From positions 1-5,381 of the forward strand of contig JACFNW010000180.1 of the NCBI GenBank assembly GCA_019454665.1: 5,381 nucleotides of DNA, read 5' to 3'. A program made the position numbers and the translations under genes. Each line of letters opens with the position of its first letter. The stretch's first letter is position 1. The stretch is from Fimbriimonadaceae bacterium (GTDB lineage: Bacteria; Armatimonadota; Fimbriimonadia; Fimbriimonadales; Fimbriimonadaceae). The notes under the pieces are model-generated. The model was not told the origin of the DNA and did not search any database. It saw only the letters and a list, made by a program, of their open reading frames with translations. Shown here one piece after another: positions 1-4,845 of this stretch.

Positions 1-663
1 GAGAAACTGTCCAGTTTCTTCGGAAGGGAGCTGACCGACTTGCTCAGAAACCAGTTTGGACGCATCTATCTGGTGTACTCGGGCGGCGACGACCTGGTCC
101 TCTGTGGCTGGTATGATGACGTTGCGCGAGCCGCGATGAGCATTCGAGAGCGCTATCAGAGGTTGCAAGTGGGAACCGTTTCTGCGGGGATCACGTTCTT
201 CACGCGTCAATCGCCAATCCTCAAGGCAATCGAGGAGGCGGACCGCGCGATCGAGGTTGCCAAAGGCCGTCACCTGCCCGATCACGGCGACCATGTCTGC
301 GTTGGCGGATTGCGGCTTTCGTGGGACCAGTTCGCCAAGGTCATGTCCGACGCAGACGGACTAGCCAAGGCAGTTGACAAAGGGACACTGTCGAGGGGTG
401 AGCTGCAGCTCCTGAGGCAACTTGGCGAGCCTTGGCTGCCTTCCGCCCCGGAGGCTCAGCGCGGGTTGGCCCTTCGCACGATACCCATGATGCACTATTT
501 CCGCTCGCGGCGAGGTAGTCGAGGCGAAGGCGATTGGCCGAGCGAGGTCGCCGTGCTGTTCGACTCGCTCAAGACATCAACTGGTGACTGGCCGTCCGCC
601 ACTCTGGTTGCCATGCTCGCGGCATGGAAGACCAAAGTCAACGGGTATCAGGAGGAAGCATGA
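1..663 (+). CDS. cas10: Cas10/Csm1, type III-A large subunit (C-terminal part, 5' end outside window)
   Basis: Cas10 is the large subunit of the Csm complex. When the complex binds target RNA, its Palm domains convert ATP to cyclic oligoadenylate second messengers. The frame is open from the first base, so 220 C-terminal residues are present and the start lies upstream; a TTG at 40 is internal. The cyclase motif YSGGDDL is seen (GGDD at window residues 28-31, nt 82-93), so second-messenger synthesis is predicted. Downstream are the Palm-type segments VSAGI and an A-x-x-A-x-x-x-AK helix (EEADRAIEVAKGR), then about 130 residues of helical C-terminal (D4) domain. The length after GGDD is normal for Csm1, so the 3' end looks complete. 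Whether an N-terminal HD nuclease exists cannot be seen. The stop overlaps the csm2 start (ATGA, 660-663). csm2 and csm3 next door make Csm1 more likely than Cmr2. Confidence 0.95.
   Translation, partial: EKLSSFFGRELTDLLRNQFGRIYLVYSGGDDLVLCGWYDDVARAAMSIRERYQRLQVGTVSAGITFFTRQSPILKAIEEADRAIEVAKGRHLPDHGDHVCVGGLRLSWDQFAKVMSDADGLAKAVDKGTLSRGELQLLRQLGEPWLPSAPEAQRGLALRTIPMMHYFRSRRGSRGEGDWPSEVAVLFDSLKTSTGDWPSATLVAMLAAWKTKVNGYQEEA
650..655 (+). promoter_or_regulatory. Ribosome binding site of csm2
   Basis: A perfect AGGAGG lies 4 nt upstream of ATG 660, inside the end of cas10. It decides the csm2 start in favour of 660, because no comparable site precedes the alternative ATG at 624. Confidence 0.75.
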
Positions 664-1076
664 GACAAAACGATCGAGGACATCAACGAGGCTACGAAAG
701 TCGGCCACAGACCCAGTATGCGGTCATGACCGACTACTACGACGCCAGAAACCAGCTGAAGAAGGAGGTCTTCGTCGATTGGCCGAAGGAAGTCGCCAAC
801 AGCATCCGCATCAGCCGAACCAACATGCGCCGGGCCTACGACTTCGTCGCAGCAATGCGGTTTCGGATTCAAATGGGCGACGATCCGGCGAGTGTGCTCC
901 CGTCGGGCATGGGCCAACTGTCCCGATTCGTCCAGTATCAAGCGGGAAGAGATCGCGCATGGCAGGAAGCACGTGACTTCTTCAACACGCAAATCAACGC
1001 CGTCGGAACCGATGGGCACAAGTTCGAGGGCTTCTACCAGCTGTTCCAAAGCGTCATGGCCTACCTGAGGCGGTAA
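660..1076 (+). CDS. csm2: Csm2, type III-A small subunit
   Basis: Csm2 is the small helical subunit that lines the crRNA-target duplex in the Csm complex. The 138-residue product is of usual length for the family. It has a basic helix resembling the Csm2 core (ISRTNMRRAYDFV) and the characteristic C-terminal helix (FYQLFQSVMAYLRR, compare the family's F..F..L...V.AYL). A poorly conserved charged/Gln-rich N-terminus precedes the core. I chose ATG 660 over the in-frame ATG at 624: it has AGGAGG at 650-655 with a 4-nt spacer, and it overlaps the cas10 stop as ATGA, which indicates translational coupling. The 624 start would add 12 residues encoded inside cas10. The assignment rests on the C-terminal motif, the size and the position between cas10 and csm3. 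Confidence 0.9.
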   Translation: MRQNDRGHQRGYESRPQTQYAVMTDYYDARNQLKKEVFVDWPKEVANSIRISRTNMRRAYDFVAAMRFRIQMGDDPASVLPSGMGQLSRFVQYQAGRDRAWQEARDFFNTQINAVGTDGHKFEGFYQLFQSVMAYLRR

Positions 1077-1081
1077 ACCAC

Positions 1082-1777
1082 ATGAAAAGACTGATCAAGC
1101 ATTCGGAGATTACCGGCGTGCTGCTGGTGCAGACGGGGTTGCGCATCGGTGCAGGAGGTTCCTCCCTCGAGATCGGGGGGTTGGACAATCCGATCCTCCG
1201 TCATCCCACGACCCGCCTTCCCTACGTTCCCGGCTCTTCGTTGAAGGGCAAGCTGCGAAGCCTGTTGGAGGTCAATCAATACACCATTGGCTCCTTTAAG
1301 AAGCCCATGGCAACGGTTGGCCCGTGTGGGTGCGGAGCATGCGTCGTCTGCCGGCTGTTCGGATGCGGCGAAGTGCGCAACGCGAACGAACCGTCGCGGC
1401 TCATCTTTCGCGATTGCAAGATGCTCCCGGAGACCGTCAAAGAGCTCAGGCCATTGTTGTCTGACGGCGTGTTCTACAGCGAAGTCAAGGCCGAAGTCAC
1501 CATGGACCGCACCAGTGGCAAAGTTGGGCAGGCAGGTCCGCGCAGCATGGATAGGATCGCGTCAGGAGCCAAGCTGGACTTCCGAGTCACGATCCGTATT
1601 CTCGATGGCGATGTTGAGTCGGACTTCAAGAAGACGATGGCCCACGCGTTACGCCTTCTGGAAGCGGAGGGCCTCGGCGGCTCGGTCAGTCGCGGATACG
1701 GCCAAGTCTCCTTCGAAGACCTGAAGTGGGACGGGCAATCGTGGGACATTCGAACCGCGGCAACGGCTTCGCCCTGA
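1082..1777 (+). CDS. csm3: Csm3, Cas7-type backbone subunit and target-RNA nuclease
   Basis: Csm3 is the repeated RAMP subunit that forms the Csm filament and cuts target RNA at 6-nt intervals. The 231-residue product shows the family signature GLRIGAGGSSLEIGGLDNP, followed by PYVPGSSLKGKLRSLLE. D35, in IGGLDNP, aligns with the catalytic Asp33 of the Streptococcus thermophilus protein, so slicing activity is predicted. A Cys cluster (C82, C84, C87, C90, C95) just before and after the RLFG motif is a likely zinc site. The region YSEVKAEVTMDRTSGK and the C-terminal glycine-rich loop LGGSVSRGYGQV are also typical. The ATG follows the csm2 stop by 5 nt, with GAGG at 1067-1070. Cmr4 is the alternative Cas7, but the motif set and neighbours fit Csm3. 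Confidence 0.96.
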   Translation: MKRLIKHSEITGVLLVQTGLRIGAGGSSLEIGGLDNPILRHPTTRLPYVPGSSLKGKLRSLLEVNQYTIGSFKKPMATVGPCGCGACVVCRLFGCGEVRNANEPSRLIFRDCKMLPETVKELRPLLSDGVFYSEVKAEVTMDRTSGKVGQAGPRSMDRIASGAKLDFRVTIRILDGDVESDFKKTMAHALRLLEAEGLGGSVSRGYGQVSFEDLKWDGQSWDIRTAATASP

Positions 1778-1780
1778 ACT

Positions 1781-2632
1781 ATGGACACCTACTTGGTCCG
1801 TCTGAGACCCGTTTCCCCCTACCTGACCCCCTGGCGCAACTGCACGCTCTGGGGAAGGCTGGCATGGATCGTCCAAAGCGGCCACTTGCCGGGTTGGGAC
1901 ATCGCGAGGTGGCTGGGCTTGACGCCGGAGGGTGTGCCCCCCGTGATCGTCGGGGATGCGTTTCCCATAGACGCGGTGCCCGTGCCTGCAAAGTTCCGTC
2001 AAGGCTCACAAGGGGCACGGAAGGATCTCAAGGTAATGCCCTGGGACCCATGGCAGGTGCTCTGCGACGAGGGGAACTGGCCCATATTGGACCAGCCGAC
2101 ACCCACGCCGAGGATCGAGAGAATGCACGTCTCGATGAACCGGTCCTCTGGATCAGCGATGGAAGGAGGTCTGCGTACCGAGATCGGCAATCAACCTCAG
2201 GAACTGCTCGTCGTCGTGCAATCCAACGAGCTGGATCAGACGGGACTCGAGCTGCTCTTTCAAGAGCTGTGCATCGAAGGGTGGGGTGCCAATCGGTCGT
2301 CGGGCTACGGCCAACTGCAGTTCGAATCGGTCAAAGCAATCGACAGGCCCGCTGACACAGGGTGGATCGTCGCTCTCGGCCATTGCCACCCGACGGACGA
2401 TCTGCCTGAACAAGGCTACTGGCAATGGACCGGAGTGCCCGTCCGGCCCCACGACGCCCAGTCCCGTCAGGGAAGGCAAGACTACTTCGCCACGATGCTC
2501 AGCCCGGGCGCGAGCTTTCCAACGAACGCCCATCACATCGGCCGCACCATCGAATGGGAGGGCCGCAAGGACTACCGCCACTTCGGCATCGCCCCCACCT
2601 GGCCGGTAACCGTGCCATCCAAGTCACCATGA
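1781..2632 (+). CDS. csm4: Csm4, Cas5-type subunit of the Csm complex
   Basis: Csm4 is the Cas5-like RAMP subunit that holds the 5' tag of the crRNA next to Cas10. The 283-residue product is near the usual family length (about 280-300). Seen in order: an N-terminal RAMP strand and G-containing helix (LVRLRPVSPYLTPW...LWGRLAWIV), the internal RIERMHVSMNRSSG segment, the glycine-rich loop EGWGANRSSGYGQLQF (about residues 166-181), and a C-terminal strand region (HFGIAPTWPVTVP) like the end of other Csm4 proteins. It starts 3 nt after the csm3 stop with no clear Shine-Dalgarno sequence, which suggests coupled translation. Its stop overlaps the next start (ATGA, 2629-2632). In canonical III-A operons csm5 follows here; in this locus it does not. 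Confidence 0.92.
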   Translation: MDTYLVRLRPVSPYLTPWRNCTLWGRLAWIVQSGHLPGWDIARWLGLTPEGVPPVIVGDAFPIDAVPVPAKFRQGSQGARKDLKVMPWDPWQVLCDEGNWPILDQPTPTPRIERMHVSMNRSSGSAMEGGLRTEIGNQPQELLVVVQSNELDQTGLELLFQELCIEGWGANRSSGYGQLQFESVKAIDRPADTGWIVALGHCHPTDDLPEQGYWQWTGVPVRPHDAQSRQGRQDYFATMLSPGASFPTNAHHIGRTIEWEGRKDYRHFGIAPTWPVTVPSKSP

Positions 2633-3366
2633 ACCACGTGAACCTAAGCGCCCTTTTCGAAGACCTCCAGGAGGAACTGAAGGGATCGCTGTCGGTCAGC
2701 CGAAAGCATGTGGTCCACTCAACGCTCAAAGGCGATGGATCCGAGCTGCGTTGGAAGGAAACGCTTCAGAAGTACCTGCCCTTGCGATACCAAACGGAGC
2801 GGGCATGTGTGGTCGACTGCAAGGGCCAAGTGAGCGATCAGCTGGATCTAGTCATCTTCGACCGCCAGTACTGTCCGTTTCTGCTCAATCACAATGGCTT
2901 GATGTATGTCCCCCGCGAGTCGGTCTACGCCACGTTCGAGGTGAAACAGAACCTGGATGCGAGGAACTATGGTGACGCCGTCAAGAAGGCCGAGAGCGTC
3001 CGACGCCTCGCGTGTTCGAGCACCACAATCTACGACAGAGGCGTAGCAAGAGCCCCACGCGCCTCCTTCCAGCCCCTGTCCGGGCTGCTCTGCTTGTCCG
3101 GCTTGGAAAGCAACCTTGCCGACTGGCTGAAAGAAAGGGACAAGGCGAGCGGGCGTCTCGACCTCGGTTGCTGTGTGGAGGGGGGCGCCTGGGACTGGGA
3201 TCTCAAGGACCCCGAGGAAGAGTCCGACGAACCGGTAGAGGTGCTTGATACGGCGGCCAAGGACAAAGCGCTGGCCTACTTCCTGCTGCGCTTGCTCCAT
3301 CGTCTGCAACGGCTCGGCACGGTGCCCGCCATCAATCTCAAAGAGTACGAGAAGGCCTTGACCTAA
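2629..3366 (+). CDS. DUF6602-like protein with PD-(D/E)XK nuclease features, candidate ancillary effector
   Basis: This 245-residue protein is not a core Cas protein. Its first half resembles DUF6602: a conserved H...G...E segment (H30 to E44), YLPLRY, then VSDQLDLVIFD, YVPRESVYATFEVK and a following helix. E39 or E44, D73 and E104-x-K106 sit where a PD-(D/E)XK nuclease has its metal-binding E, D and E-x-K, so DNA cleavage is inferred, not shown. The second half has SGLLCLSGLESNLADWL, an acidic stretch (DPEEESDEP, about residues 190-200) and a C-terminal helix. No transmembrane segment, CARF or SAVED sensor domain is recognisable, so how it would be triggered is unknown. The start overlaps the csm4 stop (ATGA) without its own Shine-Dalgarno, so it appears coupled to csm4 and occupies the usual csm5 slot. 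It could also be a passenger defence gene. Confidence 0.75.
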   Translation: MNHVNLSALFEDLQEELKGSLSVSRKHVVHSTLKGDGSELRWKETLQKYLPLRYQTERACVVDCKGQVSDQLDLVIFDRQYCPFLLNHNGLMYVPRESVYATFEVKQNLDARNYGDAVKKAESVRRLACSSTTIYDRGVARAPRASFQPLSGLLCLSGLESNLADWLKERDKASGRLDLGCCVEGGAWDWDLKDPEEESDEPVEVLDTAAKDKALAYFLLRLLHRLQRLGTVPAINLKEYEKALT

Positions 3367-3385
3367 GTCATGGAGAGTCAAAACG

Positions 3386-3913
3386 ATGACACTGAGTTCC
3401 TCTGAATTGGTTACTGTCGCCACGTCGGGGCTGGTCGCCCTTCTCTCGGGAGGGGCGGGCGCGTGGCTTGTCGGGCGCAAGCGCGAGCTGCGCTTCTTCA
3501 AGAACGCCAAGCGGCCCGTCTTCCTGTTCGAGTTCGGAGAGAAGCTCTCGTCGGCCAAAGCCGCACTCCAGGACACCGGATTCATCCCCAACGTCGAAGG
3601 CCCCTTCTCGAGCCCGGCGGACGCCGATCGGATTGGTCGGGCCGGCCTCGTCGTCATCAGTTTCCCTTCCGAACCCCCCCAAGCGGATCAGGAGACGGAG
3701 GAACACAAGCGTCAAAAGGAGCTGTTCTTCCAAGTCTTCGAAAGGGCCAAGCAAAGGGAGTTGCCGATCTTGGTGTATGCCGAGGGAGGCGGAATCAGGC
3801 GTTGCTTCGCCCGGCTGGCCTACAGCCGCGCGGCGGTGTGCAACTTCCAACTGCGGCTGATCTCCGACGTCTTTGCCGTGCTGAGCACGTACCCGGAGCA
3901 AGAGCAACCATGA
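3386..3913 (+). CDS. Single-pass membrane protein with cytoplasmic Rossmann-like domain, candidate CRISPR signal sensor
   Basis: I do not recognise the family. The 175-residue product has one hydrophobic helix (about residues 8-30, LVTVATSGLVALLSGGAGAW onward) followed by RKR, so by the positive-inside rule the rest faces the cytoplasm. The remainder reads as alternating beta/alpha: PVFLFEF, a helix KLSSAKAALQDTGF, an IGRAGLVVISFP strand, a charged helix (about 107-128), LPILVYA with a glycine turn GGG, then a long helical end. This order fits a Rossmannoid fold such as CARF, TIR-like or receiver domains; sequence alone does not decide. The layout of one N-terminal helix plus a C-terminal nucleotide-sensing domain recalls Cam1, a cyclic-tetra-adenylate-gated membrane effector of type III systems. 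ATG 3386 follows GGAGAG (3372-3377). The stop overlaps cas6e (ATGA), tying it to the operon. Function is inference. Confidence 0.6.
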   Translation: MTLSSSELVTVATSGLVALLSGGAGAWLVGRKRELRFFKNAKRPVFLFEFGEKLSSAKAALQDTGFIPNVEGPFSSPADADRIGRAGLVVISFPSEPPQADQETEEHKRQKELFFQVFERAKQRELPILVYAEGGGIRRCFARLAYSRAAVCNFQLRLISDVFAVLSTYPEQEQP

Positions 3914-4548
3914 GCGCCCCACTCTTCATCGCCGCACTGCGCTTCGCGGCCGACAGCGACGCGGCCGTCACCGCCTTCCTCGACTTTCGCATGACCCATC
4001 GGCTCGTCTACTCCGGTTTTGCCACTAAGGAGGCTGCCACTCGCGCGCGGGTGTTGTTCCGGTTCGACCTGGAGGGCGAATTCGGATTCCTCTACGTCCA
4101 GTCGAGCGAACCGCCGGATTGGTCTGGGTTGCCCCGGAGCATCGCTGGAAACGTGGTCGGGCCGCTGCCTATGGCCATCCCGCAAGAGGATCGGCTGCAG
4201 TTCCGCCTCCTCGCCAAGCCCAGCTACCGGGTGGGGAATCGGGACGACGAGAGGATCGGCAAGCGCAGCACGATCTCCGACCCCGCGAAGCAGATCGAGT
4301 GGCTTCGGCGCAAAGGCGCAACGTGCGGCTTTGAAGTGGAAGACTGCCTGGCGAGCGACCGTATCTGGCACGATTCGGGCAAGGCGCGGCTGCCGAACGG
4401 TGAACTGATGCCGCTTCACGCGGTCCAGTTCGACGGCATCCTTCGCGTGGCCGACCGCGAGAAGCTGGAGGCCGCGGTCCGGAGCGGCATCGGCCCGCAG
4501 AAGGCCTTCGGGTTCGGGCTGCTGAGCCTTGCCGCGCTTCGTGAGTAG
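3910..4548 (+). CDS. cas6e: Cas6e, type I-E crRNA-processing endoribonuclease
   Basis: Cas6e binds the repeat hairpin of the precursor RNA and cuts at its 3' base, leaving an 8-nt 5' tag. The 212-residue product matches the family in length and motifs: an early His (H30 in MTHRLVYSGF, aligned with catalytic H20 of E. coli CasE), RVLFRFDLE, YVQSSEPPDW, FRLLAKPSYRV, a GKR segment, EWLRRKGATCGFEVED, and the C-terminal glycine-rich RNA-binding loop GIGPQKAFGFGLLSLAAL (residues 193-210). The start at 3910 has GGAG at 3895-3898 and overlaps the previous stop; the reading frame is open further upstream, but that part runs inside the membrane-protein gene and shows no family similarity. Cas6e normally belongs to Cascade, yet no Cascade gene lies next to it here. 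It pairs naturally with the I-E-type hairpin of the downstream array and probably supplies the Csm complex with guides. Confidence 0.95.
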   Translation: MSAPLFIAALRFAADSDAAVTAFLDFRMTHRLVYSGFATKEAATRARVLFRFDLEGEFGFLYVQSSEPPDWSGLPRSIAGNVVGPLPMAIPQEDRLQFRLLAKPSYRVGNRDDERIGKRSTISDPAKQIEWLRRKGATCGFEVEDCLASDRIWHDSGKARLPNGELMPLHAVQFDGILRVADREKLEAAVRSGIGPQKAFGFGLLSLAALRE

Positions 4549-4552
4549 AGCG

Positions 4553-4756
4553 ATGCCCGCAGACTTCCATCTCGTGTCCAAGTTCCGGGACCTCTTTTGG
4601 GAGAAGGTCGAGCGCGAGGCGGGCGATGGCTCGGGCGTCTTGCTGTTTTCGGCTCGGAACGAACAGGGGTTTGCAGTCCGGGCGTTCGGCGACCGTCGCC
4701 GCTTCCCTGCCGACTTCGAGGGCCTGACCCTCATCCAGCAGTTTCCGGACAGGTAA
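4553..4756 (+). pseudogene. cas2: Cas2e remnant lacking the N-terminal third
   Basis: The 67-residue reading frame matches the C-terminal part of type I-E Cas2. From K-x-R-x-x-x-WE (KFRDLFWEKV) to the end it aligns without gaps to E. coli Cas2 as I recall it: roughly 20 of 51 positions are identical, including E-x-GF, FG, RR, P-x-D and GL-x-L (NEQGFAVRAFG, RRRFPADFEGLTL). A full Cas2e is about 95 residues. The first strand and helix, with the conserved MLVVV...G.L..WL...GVYVG segment, are missing, and the frame is closed upstream by TGA at 4523-4525. The dimer core should therefore be lost. It begins 4 nt after cas6e, in a different frame, and no cas1 lies between. A cas6e-cas1-cas2 deletion explains this. 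The frame could still be translated from ATG 4553. Confidence 0.8.
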
Positions 4757-4775
4757 TCGGCCTGTCTTGCTCTTT
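4748..4775 (+). terminator. Possible weak intrinsic terminator between cas genes and array
   Basis: GACAGG (4748-4753) and CCTGTC (4761-4766) form a 6-bp perfect stem with a 7-nt loop, extendable by G-U pairs. TTGCTCTTT follows. The stop codon of the Cas2e remnant (4754-4756) falls in the loop. The T-tract is interrupted and the stem short, so it may only attenuate read-through, or be chance. Confidence 0.3.
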
Positions 4776-4816
4776 GACAATTGACAGATCAGTCCAAGTT
4801 TGGGCAAAATTCTAGT
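4757..4816 (+). promoter_or_regulatory. CRISPR leader with promoter candidate
   Basis: This is the 60-nt, relatively AT-rich non-coding stretch directly upstream of the first repeat, on the side expected for the leader. It contains two TTGACA hexamers 7 nt apart (4774-4779 and 4781-4786). The second, with CAAAAT at 4805-4810 (18-nt spacing, 4 of 6 matches to the -10 consensus), is a sigma-70-like promoter candidate that would start transcription at about the first repeat. The leader role is supported by position and repeat orientation; the promoter is only tentative. Confidence 0.5.
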
Positions 4817-4845
4817 AACTGCCCCACGCACGTGGGGATGAACCG
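4817..4845 (+). repeat. First CRISPR repeat unit (29 nt) with Cas6e hairpin
   Basis: The repeat nearest the leader. CCCCACG (4821-4827) pairs perfectly with CGTGGGG (4830-4836); in practice this is a 6-bp stem with a GCAC tetraloop. The 8-nt ATGAACCG (4838-4845) is the predicted 5' tag. The stem is the expected substrate of the Cas6e encoded at 3910-4548. Confidence 0.9.

Noticed and set aside
2425..2628. Upstream extension of the DUF6602 frame
   Set aside because: It overlaps the end of csm4 and reads as an out-of-frame, Arg/Pro-rich shadow. ATG 2629, coupled to the csm4 stop, is the natural start.
2701..2718. R-x4-H match (R25 to H30) in the DUF6602 protein, as in HEPN RNases
   Set aside because: The His belongs to the conserved N-terminal H...G...E segment of the DUF6602-like domain, and the rest of the protein has E-x-K nuclease features, not a HEPN helical bundle. 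The match is probably chance.
2848..3657. Long minus-strand open frame opposite the DUF6602 and membrane-protein genes
   Set aside because: Its product has no recognisable motif and lies antisense to two well-supported genes; GC-rich DNA produces such frames readily. The same applies to other minus-strand frames at 648-1049, 1649-2002, 2153-2581, 3368-3922, 3820-4734 and 4169-4888.
3463..3909. Upstream extension of the cas6e frame, which would give a 361-residue protein
   Set aside because: Cas6e similarity begins at ATG 3910, which has a GGAG site and overlaps the previous stop. The extension lies inside the membrane-protein gene and is Arg-rich without family similarity.
4787..4799. IHF-like site in the leader, as used in E. 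coli I-E spacer integration
   Set aside because: Only the ATCAG core fits the WATCAR-N4-TTR consensus; the first position and most of the TTR half do not match, so it is not supported.
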